NCBI RefSeq assembly: GCF_004843725.1
Contig: NZ_CP039451.1
Coordinates: forward strand, 3,416,001 to 3,480,000
Reading direction: 5' to 3'
DNA: 64,000 bases
DNA from: Psychroserpens sp. NJDZ02
Lineage (GTDB): Bacteria; Bacteroidota; Bacteroidia; Flavobacteriales; Flavobacteriaceae
Made by a program: the position numbers and the translations under genes. This document shows positions 25,800 to 35,463 of this stretch, one piece after another; position 1 is the stretch's first letter; every line of letters begins with the position of its first letter. The notes under the pieces are model-generated. The model had not been told where the DNA came from. It made no database searches and was given only the letters and a program-made list of their open reading frames with translations.

Positions 25800-26684
25800 A
25801 TGGCAAATAACACCGCAAGTGCAGGGTTAAAAGTAGCGTTAGGTATCGCTTTAGCATTATTTATTGGTACAGGTATTTACACCGCGTCTTTATATAAAGA
25901 CAAAAAACAAAATGAATTAGAGTTAACAGATCAAAAAAATGATGTGTTGAAAGACTTAAATGTAATGGCATCCAAATATGATGTTGCTTTAAGCGAAAAT
26001 CAAGTAACAAATCAAAGCTTAGTAGAAGCTAGAGAGCGTATTAAAGGTTTAATCGATTCTGTGCAAGTTTCTGAAACAAACGTTAAGAATTTACGTCGTT
26101 ATTATAATAAATACAATTCTCTAAAAAGAGAAATGGATGCGTTATTAACAGAAAACGATAGATTAAAGGTTGAAAACATGCAGTTAGCGACAACTTTAGA
26201 TAGTACTAATGTGAGATTCGAAGAAAGTAGAGTTTTTAACGATTCGCTTTTAGTACAAAATACGGCATTGGCACAAGTAGTAGAGAATGCAGCAGTGTTA
26301 ACAACAGCAAACTTGAAAGGTTTTGGAGTTATAGAACGTAATAATGGTAAATTAATACCAACAGAACGCGCAGGACGTAGTGATAAAATTAGAGTGTGTT
26401 TTACAGTCGCGAAAAATAGACTAGTACAAGAAGGCAATAAAGAGTTATATATTCAAGTTATAGATCCTAGTAGACATATTTTAGGTGTTAATGGGCAAGT
26501 AACATTTGAAGAACAAACATTTAACTACAGTATAATTAGTAAGTTTAATTATGAAAATGGAAATTTAGATATTTGTGAATTTGTTACAAACAACACAGAT
26601 AAAGATTTTGAAAAAGGACGTTACGTAGTTAATGTCTTTAATGTGAATGAATTAGTGTCAAGCTCTGAATTTACCCTCAAATAA
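25800..26684 (+). CDS. Single-pass membrane protein with coiled coil, unknown
   Basis: 294 aa. One membrane helix near the N terminus (about 10-28) is followed by coiled coil (about 35-165, heptad Leu/Val) and a compact beta-like C-terminal domain (about 170-294) with two Cys. It is conserved-looking, but I know no functional name. Topology by inspection: short cytoplasmic N terminus, the rest outside. It is divergent from hutG and ends with its own terminator. Confidence 0.7.
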   Translation: MANNTASAGLKVALGIALALFIGTGIYTASLYKDKKQNELELTDQKNDVLKDLNVMASKYDVALSENQVTNQSLVEARERIKGLIDSVQVSETNVKNLRRYYNKYNSLKREMDALLTENDRLKVENMQLATTLDSTNVRFEESRVFNDSLLVQNTALAQVVENAAVLTTANLKGFGVIERNNGKLIPTERAGRSDKIRVCFTVAKNRLVQEGNKELYIQVIDPSRHILGVNGQVTFEEQTFNYSIISKFNYENGNLDICEFVTNNTDKDFEKGRYVVNVFNVNELVSSSEFTLK

Positions 26685-26717
26685 GAGCTAGGCTGATATT
26701 AATTAATTATCCACTTG

Positions 26718-26751
26718 AAAACCTGAAAGTTAATTGCTTTCAGGTTTTTTT
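26718..26751 (+). terminator. Intrinsic terminator of the coiled-coil gene
   Basis: A 12-bp perfect stem (AAAACCTGAAAG and its inverse) with 7-base loop, then T-tract, 33 bases after the stop. Confidence 0.88.
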
Positions 26752-27155
26752 GTGTTTATTTTTAAGGTTGCATTGCCCTTTGATGGCGGATAATTTGTTA
26801 CTCAAATAAAAGAGAATTCTCAAAGGTAATTTTAGACTAAAAACCTTTGTAAGCTATAATTGAGTTGTATTGCTTAAATACCGAAGCTATTCCGTTTGTA
26901 TTTAGAGCATTCATTTTATAAATGCCTTACAATAGTTGTGGTACTGTCCAGCTTATTTTTAATTGCTATTTGCTTTAAAAAGTATATTTGTTAGTTTAAG
27001 TTTTCTTTTCTTCTTTAAAAAATAGAGTTTAGTCCGGGTTTTTAAAGTTTCTCAAGAAAGGTAATTGATGGGTGTCGTTTATGACAGATTTAAAAAAAAA
27101 CTGAAGTTAAAGCGGTGCATTACTTGAAAAGTGGGTCTATATTATCAATATAAAA
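26752..27155. other. 404-base intergenic region without a protein gene
   Basis: It lies between the terminator above and the 3' end of hutI. The longest ATG-initiated reading frames noticed have about 20 codons. It contains one promoter-like pair (26963-26990) pointing rightward and mild AT-richness otherwise. A degenerate gene or small RNA is possible but unproven. Confidence 0.4.
26963..26990 (+). promoter_or_regulatory. Orphan promoter-like pair
   Basis: TTG at 26963-26965 and the exact -7 box TATATTTG at 26983-26990 with 17 bases between. No gene starts within the next 150 bases on this strand. Chance matches to the box occur every few kb in such DNA. Confidence 0.25.
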
Positions 27156-28391
27156 TTATATCATTTGTCCATTTATAATTACAGAATCAATGTGATTATC
27201 TCCAAAAGCGTATGGTAAATAATTATAACTAGAGATTGGCTTTGTAATAATTAGATTGGCTTTTTTACCTTTAGTAATACTTCCATATTGATTAGAAATT
27301 CCCATAGCATAAGCGCCATTTATTGTGGCAGCATTTATCGCTTCTTCAGGTGTTAACCTCATTTTAATACAAGCGGTACTAACTACAAAATTCATGTTTC
27401 CGGAAGGTGTTGATCCAGGATTATAATCTGATGCAAGAGCTAATGGTAGTCCAGCATCAATAATTTGGCGTCCAGGAGTGTAAGGGATGCTTAAAAAATA
27501 AGAACAGGAGGGAAGTGCTACAGCAATTGTATTGCTATCTTTTAAAGCTTCAATATCTTCAGAATTTAGCTCTTCTAAATGATCAACACTTAAAGCGTTA
27601 TATTTTACACCTAAAGCAATACCACCAAAAGCATTAAATTGATTAACATGTATTTTAGGTGTTAAGTTATACTGTTGACCAGCTTTAAGAATTTGCTCTG
27701 TATCGTGTAGGTCAAAGTAACCTTTTTCACAAAAAATGTCAATATAATGGGCTAAGTTTTCTTTAGCTATTTCTGGTAACATGACGTTAATGATCTGATC
27801 TAAGTATCCTTGCTTATTATCTTTATATTCTAAAGGTAATGCGTGGGCTCCTAAAAAAGTAGCTTTAACTTTTAACGGAAAATCTTTTTTGATACGTTTA
27901 ATAACGCGAAGCATTTTAAGTTCTGCATCAGGTGTTAATCCATAACCAGATTTAATCTCGATTGCTCCTGTACCCAATTTCATGACCGCTTTTAAGCGTG
28001 AAACGGATTGCTTGTATAGCTCGTCTTCAGAAGTGTTTTGAAGTATTTTAGCACTATTGATAATCCCACCACCACGATTGGCAATGTCTTCATAACTTAA
28101 ACCATTGATGCGGTCTACAAACTCTTGAGAACGATCTCCTGCATAAACGATATGCGTGTGAGAATCGCACCAAGTTGGTAGTACTAATTTGCCTGTAGCA
28201 TCAATTATTTGATCGGCTTTTATAGTACTTGCATCTGTCATGGATCCAAAGTCTACGATAGTGTCATTATCTATAAGTAAATATGCGTTTTTAATAGTCG
28301 GTAATTCTTTCATTTGATCACCAGATAATTTTAGAGTGTTTTCTGCTCTAACCTGTAGTAATTCCTGAATATTTATAATAAGTATGGACAT
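27156..28391 (-). CDS. hutI: Imidazolonepropionase
   Basis: 411 aa amidohydrolase. The metal-binding opening WCDSHTHIVYAGDR (HxH) is at about residues 75-90. GAHALPLEYKDNKQGY, HVNQFNAFGG (metal His) and LASDYNPGSTPSGNM (catalytic Asp) are all characteristic of HutI. The enzyme opens imidazolone-5-propionate to N-formimino-glutamate, the substrate of HutG encoded nearby. hutH and hutU are not in the window. A promoter -7 box lies 24 bases upstream. Confidence 0.92.
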   Translation of the reverse strand: MSILIINIQELLQVRAENTLKLSGDQMKELPTIKNAYLLIDNDTIVDFGSMTDASTIKADQIIDATGKLVLPTWCDSHTHIVYAGDRSQEFVDRINGLSYEDIANRGGGIINSAKILQNTSEDELYKQSVSRLKAVMKLGTGAIEIKSGYGLTPDAELKMLRVIKRIKKDFPLKVKATFLGAHALPLEYKDNKQGYLDQIINVMLPEIAKENLAHYIDIFCEKGYFDLHDTEQILKAGQQYNLTPKIHVNQFNAFGGIALGVKYNALSVDHLEELNSEDIEALKDSNTIAVALPSCSYFLSIPYTPGRQIIDAGLPLALASDYNPGSTPSGNMNFVVSTACIKMRLTPEEAINAATINGAYAMGISNQYGSITKGKKANLIITKPISSYNYLPYAFGDNHIDSVIINGQMI

Positions 28392-28414
28392 AAAAATAAG
28401 CTCTAATTTAGACC

Positions 28415-28422
28415 CAAATATA
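28415..28422 (-). promoter_or_regulatory. -7 box (TATATTTG) for hutI
   Basis: Exact TAnnTTTG on the minus strand, 23 bases between the box and the hutI ATG. No clear -33 element. Confidence 0.45.
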
Positions 28423-28552
28423 AGTAAAATGGATAGTATTGAATAATTCAGGCTTAATAACTTAGTATTATTACTTTTTAAGTGTCGTACGTCGAAAATT
28501 TACTAGAGCTATCAATAAAAGCAATATATTTAGACATAGGTAAATTAAGTTT

Positions 28553-29143
28553 ATGTTAGTTGAAAATCAAAATTACTATGATGAGATATATGCTTATATG
28601 TCTTCATTCTATCCTATTCCTGAATCTTCTTTTGGTTTGATGCTTGACGCTTCTTTTTCAAAGCATATCTCTGAAGGTACTATTTTGGATGATTTAGGAG
28701 TTGTGCCCAATAAAATTTATATGTTGAATAAAGGGGTTATGCGGTCTTATATTAGATTAGAAAATGGCAAAGAAGTTACTAAATCCTTTTTTTTACCAAT
28801 TACAATTCTAGCTTCTTTTGATGCTTTGTTAAACCAGTCAGCTTCAGAAAGCATTTATGAAACGCTAACCGATTGCGATATTTTTGTGCTTGATTATGCT
28901 AAGTTTAAATTACTTTGCGAAGTTGATATTCATATTCTTGGGTTTTATGCCAAATTTTTAGAGTCTTTAGTTTGTCAAAAAGATAAAAAAAATATCGATT
29001 TACTAACTTTGGATGGTAAAGGGCGTTACCTAAAATTAAGAAAAATGATACCTAATATTGATAATTTAATACCTCAGTATCAAATCGCTAAATATTTAAG
29101 TGTAACACCAGTCCAATTAAGTAGAATACGTTCTAAATTATAG
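28553..29143 (+). CDS. Crp/Fnr-family transcriptional regulator
   Basis: 196 aa. An N-terminal cyclic-nucleotide-binding-like beta barrel (about 25-120; ...NKIYMLNKGVMRSYI..GKEVTKSFFLP) and a C-terminal helix-turn-helix end (IPQYQIAKYLSVTPVQLSRIRSKL) are visible. The ligand pocket lacks the cAMP-binding RxS pattern and no Fe-S cysteine cluster is present, so the signal is unknown. Such short flavobacterial regulators are common. It is transcribed away from hutI, with 161 bases between. Confidence 0.85.
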   Translation: MLVENQNYYDEIYAYMSSFYPIPESSFGLMLDASFSKHISEGTILDDLGVVPNKIYMLNKGVMRSYIRLENGKEVTKSFFLPITILASFDALLNQSASESIYETLTDCDIFVLDYAKFKLLCEVDIHILGFYAKFLESLVCQKDKKNIDLLTLDGKGRYLKLRKMIPNIDNLIPQYQIAKYLSVTPVQLSRIRSKL

Positions 29144-29244
29144 TGGTTATTAACATATGTTAATGTTTATCTAAAAAAAAAGTTATAATCTTGCACCGGT
29201 TATTAAAACCATCCCTATTATTATTTATAACTAACTAAACAAAG

Positions 29245-29275
29245 AAAAACCGATAAGCTTGCTTATCGGTTTTTT
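29245..29275. terminator. Bidirectional terminator between the Crp/Fnr gene and fumC
   Basis: AAAAACCGATAAGC, TT, GCTTATCGG, then T-tract. Convergent genes flank it. Confidence 0.88.
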
Positions 29276-29297
29276 GATTTGTATAAATAGGATCAAC

Positions 29298-30695
29298 TTA
29301 TTTTAAACTACCAACCATTTCTTCTGGTTTAACCCAGTCGTCGTAATCTTCGGCAGTAACATAACCTAAGTTTATAGCTTCTACTTTTAAAGTTGTACCG
29401 TTTTTATGCGCCGTATTTGCAATTTCGGCAGCTTTGTAATACCCTATTTTTGTATTTAAAGCAGTAACTAGCATTAAAGAATTATTTAAAAGTTCTTTAA
29501 TCACGTCGTAATTTGGCTCTATACCAGCTGCACAGTTAATATCAAAACTAACACAGGCATCACCAATAAGTTGTGCTGATTGTAAAATATTAGCAGCCAT
29601 CATTGGTTTAAAAACATTTAGCTCATAATGTCCTTGTGTTCCACCAACAGTAACAGCAACATCATTACCCATAACTTGAGCACAAACCATTGTTAACGCC
29701 TCACATTGTGTTGGGTTAACTTTTCCTGGCATGATAGAACTTCCTGGCTCATTAGCAGGAATCATAATTTCTCCAATTCCAGAACGCGGTCCTGAAGCCA
29801 TCATACGTATATCATTAGCAATTTTATTTAAAGACACCGCTAATTGTTTTAAAGCACCATGACTTTCTACAATAGCATCATGTGCCGCTAAAGCTTCAAA
29901 TTTATTTGGTGCAGTAATAAATGGTTGTCCTGTAAATTCTGCTATATATTCTGCAACACGTTTAGAGTAACCTTTAGGTGTATTTAAACCTGTACCTACA
30001 GCAGTTCCGCCTAAAGCGATTTCACTTAAATGTGGTAACGTATTTTCTAAAGCTTTAATCCCGTGATCTAATTGCGATACATATCCCGAAAATTCTTGTC
30101 CTAAAGTTAAAGGTGTCGCATCCATTAAGTGTGTACGCCCAATCTTTACAACGTTTTTAAAAGTTTCTGATTTCTTTTTTAAAGTATCACGTAATTGTTT
30201 AACACCCGGAATTGTTGTTTTAACAATTTTAGTGTAAGCCGCAATATGCATTCCTGTAGGGAAAGTATCATTTGATGATTGTGATTTATTAACATCATCA
30301 TTAGGTTGTATAGTTTTGTCTCCTTCTCCAACAACTTTACCTGCTAATTGATGTGCTCTGTTGGCAATAACCTCATTAACATTCATGTTAGATTGCGTTC
30401 CAGAACCTGTTTGCCAAATCACTAAAGGAAATTGATCATCGTGTTGTCCTTTTAAAATTTCGTCACAAACTTGTGCTATCAAATCACGTTTTTCAATAGG
30501 TAAAACTCCAAGTTCACAATTTGTATAAGCGGCAGCTTTTTTTAGATAAGCAAAACCATAGACCACTTCAAGTGGCATTGATGCCGCAACACCAATTTTA
30601 AAATTATTTCTAGAACGTTCTGTTTGTGCACCCCAAAGCTTGTCTGAAGGTACTTTAACTTCGCCCATGGTATCTTTTTCTATTCTGTATTCCAT
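29298..30695 (-). CDS. fumC: Class II fumarate hydratase
   Basis: 465 aa, the family's usual length. The fumarase/aspartase signature [11 protein letters not shown] is present, together with [18 protein letters not shown] and the catalytic-region [11 protein letters not shown] and [17 protein letters not shown]. It converts fumarate to malate in the TCA cycle without an iron-sulfur cluster. Monocistronic as far as can be seen. Confidence 0.95.
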   Translation of the reverse strand: MEYRIEKDTMGEVKVPSDKLWGAQTERSRNNFKIGVAASMPLEVVYGFAYLKKAAAYTNCELGVLPIEKRDLIAQVCDEILKGQHDDQFPLVIWQTGSGTQSNMNVNEVIANRAHQLAGKVVGEGDKTIQPNDDVNKSQSSNDTFPTGMHIAAYTKIVKTTIPGVKQLRDTLKKKSETFKNVVKIGRTHLMDATPLTLGQEFSGYVSQLDHGIKALENTLPHLSEIALGGTAVGTGLNTPKGYSKRVAEYIAEFTGQPFITAPNKFEALAAHDAIVESHGALKQLAVSLNKIANDIRMMASGPRSGIGEIMIPANEPGSSIMPGKVNPTQCEALTMVCAQVMGNDVAVTVGGTQGHYELNVFKPMMAANILQSAQLIGDACVSFDINCAAGIEPNYDVIKELLNNSLMLVTALNTKIGYYKAAEIANTAHKNGTTLKVEAINLGYVTAEDYDDWVKPEEMVGSLK

Positions 30696-30884
30696 CTGAG
30701 AATTAATTAAATTATAGGGTAAATTTACAAAAAAATGAGGTTTTAAATTGTCAGATTCATATAATAAAATATTAAATTGAAGAATGTATTTGATATTTAG
30801 ATTTTTGCCATTTGTTTAGGAACAAAATATGGTTTTAAAAATAATACTATACCTTTATCGCTTAATGACAACTTAGTCTCATAA

Positions 30885-32501
30885 ATGAATTTTAATAAGA
30901 AAATTAAGAATATAAAATATTATGTCCTTTTTTTTATGTTTTTAATCGTAGGTCTTGTTTTATTACAAAGTCTACTGAATAACAATAATGCTTTAGAACA
31001 ACAGAAAATTGCGCAAAAGCTTAAAGAGGAGCATACTAATGCATTAAACAGTTCTAAAGCTGGTATACAGGTGTATGCGAGTCTAGTCTCTTCCATTAAG
31101 AGTTATACTAAAAATGGAGCAGAGTTCCCCAATGAATACCAACTTCAAAAATATCTCAAAGACTTATTAGAAGAGATTGATTTTAATGATTCAATTTTGG
31201 TTAGTTATGTTGGGATAGATCATGTTTTTAAATATGTTATCACACCTAATCAAATTGATCCTAAAAATTTAAAAGGTGTATCTTCCAAAACATTTATTTC
31301 TAAGCATAAAATAGAGGAGTTGGATCGTTTAATGCAGTCTTCTGATATTAGACTTTTTACACCGATAAATTTGAGAGAAGGATGGGCTGGTTTTCCATTT
31401 GATTTTTCAGCACGAAATAATAAAAATGAAATTTTAGGTTATGTAGCTCCGGTCATAAATGTCAAATATTTATTAGATTATTTTTATAAAAAAAATGATG
31501 CAAGTACTTATGTACATAAGTTTATTGTCAATGATTCTATTGATTTAACACGCGAGGTCGTTTACAATGATACTGAAATTTTTAATGAGGCTAGAGACTT
31601 AGAATACTACAAGAATTTTGATGTAAAAGAAAACGATTATATTTACTCTACTATCGAATTGTTCGGTTTAAAATTAAAGATAGGTAGTGCTTATAAAGTA
31701 CAACCTTTGGTCGGTAAACGTAATTCAAATCTTGCTTATTTTTGGTATGCTTTAATTTCTATTTTAGTGTTTATAACCTTATATCAGTTTCTTAAAAATA
31801 GAGCTTTAAATAATAGTTTACACAATGCTAATGATTTAGTTGTTCTTAAAAATAAAGCATTAGAAGATAACTTACTTAAAATTCAGACCTTGATAAAAGA
31901 AGTCCACCACAGAATTAAAAACAATATGCAAATGGTGTCTGGTATTTTATTAATGCAAGAGGACGAGTATGATGATGAGAATATCAAAAAAGCGCTAAGA
32001 GATAGTCAAAACCGTATACAATCTATGTCTTTAGTGCATGAAAAATTATATACTAACGTCACTTTGAAAGAGGTTAAAACAAAAGAGTATGTAGAGCAAT
32101 TATTGATGTATGTTGAAGATACACTTAAGTATAAATCCATGCAAATAGATAAAGAGATTGTTATTGATCAAGACTTGTATTTTGATGGAGATACGTCTTC
32201 CGATTTAGGATTAATTATTAATGAGTTGGTCACAAATTCTTTTAAATATGCATTTAAAGAATACCAAAACAATAGGTTAAGTATCAAAATTTTTAAAACT
32301 GAAGATTTTTATAAATTAGTGTATAAAGATTATGGGAAAGGTTTACCAGAACAATATGATTTTAAAAATGCAGAAACTTTAGGTATGCAACTAATAAATA
32401 TTTTAACGGAGCAATTAGGTGGGCAACTAGATTACAATAAATTTCCTGATAGTACATTTATTATTTCTTTTAAACCATTAGAGAAAAGCTTTAAAGAGTA
32501 G
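30885..32501 (+). CDS. Orphan membrane sensor histidine kinase (HisKA_2 type)
   Basis: 538 aa. Two membrane segments (about 13-32 and 283-303) enclose a periplasmic sensor domain of about 250 residues, probably Cache-like. The kinase part has the HisKA_2 motif EVHHRIKNNMQM (H341/H342), the N box LIINELVTNSFKYAF, the G1 box DYGKGLPEQY and a short G2 box TLGMQL. This class is related to LytS/HWE-type kinases. No response regulator is next to it, so its partner is elsewhere. Ligand unknown. Confidence 0.85.
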   Translation: MNFNKKIKNIKYYVLFFMFLIVGLVLLQSLLNNNNALEQQKIAQKLKEEHTNALNSSKAGIQVYASLVSSIKSYTKNGAEFPNEYQLQKYLKDLLEEIDFNDSILVSYVGIDHVFKYVITPNQIDPKNLKGVSSKTFISKHKIEELDRLMQSSDIRLFTPINLREGWAGFPFDFSARNNKNEILGYVAPVINVKYLLDYFYKKNDASTYVHKFIVNDSIDLTREVVYNDTEIFNEARDLEYYKNFDVKENDYIYSTIELFGLKLKIGSAYKVQPLVGKRNSNLAYFWYALISILVFITLYQFLKNRALNNSLHNANDLVVLKNKALEDNLLKIQTLIKEVHHRIKNNMQMVSGILLMQEDEYDDENIKKALRDSQNRIQSMSLVHEKLYTNVTLKEVKTKEYVEQLLMYVEDTLKYKSMQIDKEIVIDQDLYFDGDTSSDLGLIINELVTNSFKYAFKEYQNNRLSIKIFKTEDFYKLVYKDYGKGLPEQYDFKNAETLGMQLINILTEQLGGQLDYNKFPDSTFIISFKPLEKSFKE

Positions 32502-32547
32502 AGTGTTGCATTTATTAACAAGTCTGTTAATAAAATTTAACTTTGTA

Positions 32548-32578
32548 TTGGATAAAAAACAACTTTACTTTATCTTTG
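32548..32578 (+). promoter_or_regulatory. Promoter for the 57-residue membrane peptide
   Basis: TTG at 32548-32550, 20 bases, then TATCTTTG at 32571-32578; start codon 31 bases further on. Both elements match the Bacteroidota consensus. Confidence 0.6.
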
Positions 32579-32609
32579 CTGTAATAATAAACAAGAAATT
32601 AAACACGTT

Positions 32610-32783
32610 ATGTTCGAATTTGACCAATATTTAGGCTTTTTAGCATTTTTAACTATCTTAACCATAGGGTTTTGGTTAATGATTTTTTTAATCACTTTTG
32701 TTATTCCTTATTGGATTGGAGGAAGTGTAATTGAACGTTTAAACGAAATTAAAGACGAGAAAAAAGCTAAGCATTCAGCATAA
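32610..32783 (+). CDS. 57-residue single-helix membrane protein
   Basis: An ORF of 57 codons bracketed by a two-box promoter and an intrinsic terminator (32804). It starts MFEFDQYLGF and has one long hydrophobic helix (about 8-40) containing WLMIFLITFVIPYWIGG, then a charged tail (ERLNEIKDEKKAKHSA). The dedicated promoter and terminator make it convincing despite its size. Function unknown; the type resembles small membrane regulators. Confidence 0.7.
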   Translation: MFEFDQYLGFLAFLTILTIGFWLMIFLITFVIPYWIGGSVIERLNEIKDEKKAKHSA

Positions 32784-32803
32784 GCTTTAAAAATATATTT
32801 TAG

Positions 32804-32837
32804 AAAAAGGGATATTCGTAAGAATATCCCTTTTTTT
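32804..32837. terminator. Terminator of the small membrane protein gene
   Basis: A5, GGGATATTC, GTAA, GAATATCCC, T7. Confidence 0.9.
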
Positions 32838-32939
32838 GTATTTATCATTACCAATTTTAAAACTTATATTAGAAAAGAAAAAGGTGCTAGTAAATCAAAT
32901 TACTAACACCTTTATTTTTATTTATTGAAGTTGATAACT

Positions 32940-35360
32940 CTATCCTTCAAAATCTTCATTACCGCCAAAATCACCACGTTGCGTGCGTTTCTTTTTCTGG
33001 TTAAATCTATAAGTAAAGGCTAGATTAAAACTGCGTTCTCTCCATTGAAACTCGCTATAAGCATTGTAAGTTGGAGTAGTAGTCGTTTGTTGTCTTTTTC
33101 TACTATTAAATAAATCGTTTACATTAAAAGCTAATGAAGCTCTATCTCCAAATATATCCTTACTTAAAGCCATAGTTGTTGTAAATATACCTTCAGACTT
33201 ATTTTGAGCATCTTCACTAGGTCCTCTATAATTTAAGTTGGTTTGCCAATCAATTTCTCCTGGTAAAGTGTATTTGTTATTTAATCTAGCAAACCAGCTT
33301 GTATTTGTATTGTCTAAAGACAAGCCATTAGGTGTATCTCCTTTAGTGTCATTTTGAAAAAAGTTAAAGTTTCCGTTTACTCTCCATTTTTTTGAAGGGC
33401 TATAAGTCAGAGTAAATTCAAAACCATATCGGTCCTCTGTTGCTAAATTAATAGGCGTACGTTGAATTATAGGTAATTCTTCTCCGTTAACTAAAGCAGT
33501 ATCTCCAGTATCAAAACTAACATAGTTAAATGCATCTGTTGCGTGAGAATAATATAAAGACGAGTTAAATGTTAATTTCCCAAAACGCTTTAAGTATCCT
33601 AAATCAAATTGTCCAGAGTAACTAGGGTTTAAGTTAGGATTACCTTGGAAGTAGTTAGTAACACTAGATCTTGACGGGAATGGGTTTAAAAAGAACCCTC
33701 TAGGACGACGCAAACGTCTTGCATAACCTAAAGTTACATTTTCTCTATCAGAGATTTCATAACTTAAATTTACAGTTGGGAATAACCCGGTAAAATTTCT
33801 TTTGTTATGCTCTCCAGTAGTAGGTTGATCTATTGTAAGTTGTGTGTTTTCTAAACGTAAACCTAACAAGAATGAAAACTCGCCAAATTTACTTCCAAAT
33901 TGACTGTAAACTGCATTTAAATATTCTCTAAAATTTAAAACGTTAGATAGGTCAGTACTAAGTTCAAACTGGTTTGTATCTGGGTCTAAAAATTGTACTT
34001 CAAAGTCTGTTGCTGTGGTATTAAAATTACCTCTGTATCCTGCTTCAAATTGGCTGTTTTCTCCTATTGGCAATACATAGTCGGTTTGTAATAAAATCTG
34101 TCTTTGTTTCTCTAAAGTATGGACATTTTCTGTTGCTATAGAGTTAACGTTAACTAAAGAGTTTTCATTTTCCGTATTTTCTTCATATTGAAAATCAAAT
34201 GTTAATACGTGACCACTATCACTAAAGTTTTTTTGAAAATTTAAAGCATATTGTATGGTTTTATCATCTTCTATTTCTGGGTCATAACGTTCCGTTGTAG
34301 ATAATAAATTTCTGTTAGAATCATATTGATTTAAAAGATTAGTCGTATTGTTTTCATTATTACCATCTCTGTATAAAAATGAAGTTGTAAGTGACGCTGA
34401 GTCGTTAACATACCACTCTAGACCTAAATTCGTAGTCAACCCTTTTCTAATACGATCAAAGTCATTTGTTTCATCTAAAAAATCACCATCAGATATATAT
34501 TGTGTGGAAGAGAAGGAGTTACCTGGTGCTTCTCTATAGCTATAGCCTGTGGTGCTAAAGATGTTTAAATCACCAGTTCTGTAATTAATATTTCCATTTA
34601 TTCCTGCAGAAGGATTGTATCCAACATTAGTTGTTATCGCACCGTTTAAACCTTCTAATTTACTACGTTTTAGTATAATGTTTAATATACCAGCAGTTCC
34701 TTCAGATTCATATCTAGCAGAAGGAGAGGTGATAACTTCTACTTTTTCTATTGATTCTGCAGGTAATTGTCTTAAGGCTTCAGTCGAATTTAAACCAACT
34801 AAACCCGACGGTTTTCCGTTAATTAAAATACGAACATTGTCATTACCACGTAAAGCCACATTACCTTCAACATCGACTGAAACCGAAGGAACATTATCTA
34901 AAACATCACTAACAGTTCCACCTCTTACGGTTAAATCTTTTCCAACATTATATATTTTTTTATCAAGTCTAATTTCTACAGTTGTTTTTTCTGCAACAAT
35001 TTCGATTTCGTCTAAAGCTTCAAAATCTAAAGCTAAATATTGCGTTTTAAAATTCTCGTTTTTCATTACAGACTTATTGGCTATAACTTCTGTTTTAAAG
35101 CCGATGTATTCAAAACTAACCGTGTAAGTCCCTGTTTTTACTTCTATTGAATAATTCCCATTCCGATCTGTAATTCCTCCGGAAACATCTGTAGGGCTTT
35201 TTGCATTTTTAAAAACTACAGTAGCATATTCTAAAGGTGCATTTGTGTCTTTTTCTAGGATTTTACCTGTTATGGTTACTGTTTTTGAAGATGCATTTTG
35301 CGCAAATGAAGCATTACATGCTAGAACGAGTAAGCAAAAGGTAATAATATTTTTTGTCAT
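32940..35360 (-). CDS. Outer-membrane TonB-dependent receptor-like beta-barrel protein
   Basis: 806 aa. Signal peptide (1-21, ending SFAQ), carboxypeptidase-regulatory-like domain (about 27-110), plug domain (about 125-235: VSDVLDNVPSVSVDVEGNV, LINGKPSGL, SARYESEGTAGILNIIL), then an OMP_b-brl_3-type barrel with alternating Tyr/Phe strands, ending in ...FNLAFTYRFNQKKKRT and an acidic-Gly tail. This subfamily is abundant in Bacteroidota and usually has unknown ligands. No SusD partner is next to it. Confidence 0.88.
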   Translation of the reverse strand: MTKNIITFCLLVLACNASFAQNASSKTVTITGKILEKDTNAPLEYATVVFKNAKSPTDVSGGITDRNGNYSIEVKTGTYTVSFEYIGFKTEVIANKSVMKNENFKTQYLALDFEALDEIEIVAEKTTVEIRLDKKIYNVGKDLTVRGGTVSDVLDNVPSVSVDVEGNVALRGNDNVRILINGKPSGLVGLNSTEALRQLPAESIEKVEVITSPSARYESEGTAGILNIILKRSKLEGLNGAITTNVGYNPSAGINGNINYRTGDLNIFSTTGYSYREAPGNSFSSTQYISDGDFLDETNDFDRIRKGLTTNLGLEWYVNDSASLTTSFLYRDGNNENNTTNLLNQYDSNRNLLSTTERYDPEIEDDKTIQYALNFQKNFSDSGHVLTFDFQYEENTENENSLVNVNSIATENVHTLEKQRQILLQTDYVLPIGENSQFEAGYRGNFNTTATDFEVQFLDPDTNQFELSTDLSNVLNFREYLNAVYSQFGSKFGEFSFLLGLRLENTQLTIDQPTTGEHNKRNFTGLFPTVNLSYEISDRENVTLGYARRLRRPRGFFLNPFPSRSSVTNYFQGNPNLNPSYSGQFDLGYLKRFGKLTFNSSLYYSHATDAFNYVSFDTGDTALVNGEELPIIQRTPINLATEDRYGFEFTLTYSPSKKWRVNGNFNFFQNDTKGDTPNGLSLDNTNTSWFARLNNKYTLPGEIDWQTNLNYRGPSEDAQNKSEGIFTTTMALSKDIFGDRASLAFNVNDLFNSRKRQQTTTTPTYNAYSEFQWRERSFNLAFTYRFNQKKKRTQRGDFGGNEDFEG

Positions 35361-35386
35361 AAAAATTTTGGTTTCTGATATGACAA

Positions 35387-35394
35387 CAAAAGTA
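35387..35394 (-). promoter_or_regulatory. -7 box (TACTTTTG) for the outer-membrane receptor
   Basis: Exact TAnnTTTG on the minus strand, 26 bases upstream of the ATG. No obvious -33 element. Confidence 0.4.
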
Positions 35395-35434
35395 CCGATA
35401 GGTTTAAACGGGATTGGTTAAAGCTTTGTTAAAT

Positions 35435-35463
35435 AAAAAAAGCTTCATTTATAATGAAGCTTT
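35435..35463 (-). terminator. Terminator for the ArsC-like/prfB minus-strand unit
   Basis: On the minus strand, AAAGCTTCAT, a 5-base AT-rich loop, ATGAAGCTTT, then T-tract. It overlaps the last codons of the ArsC-like gene. Confidence 0.75.
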
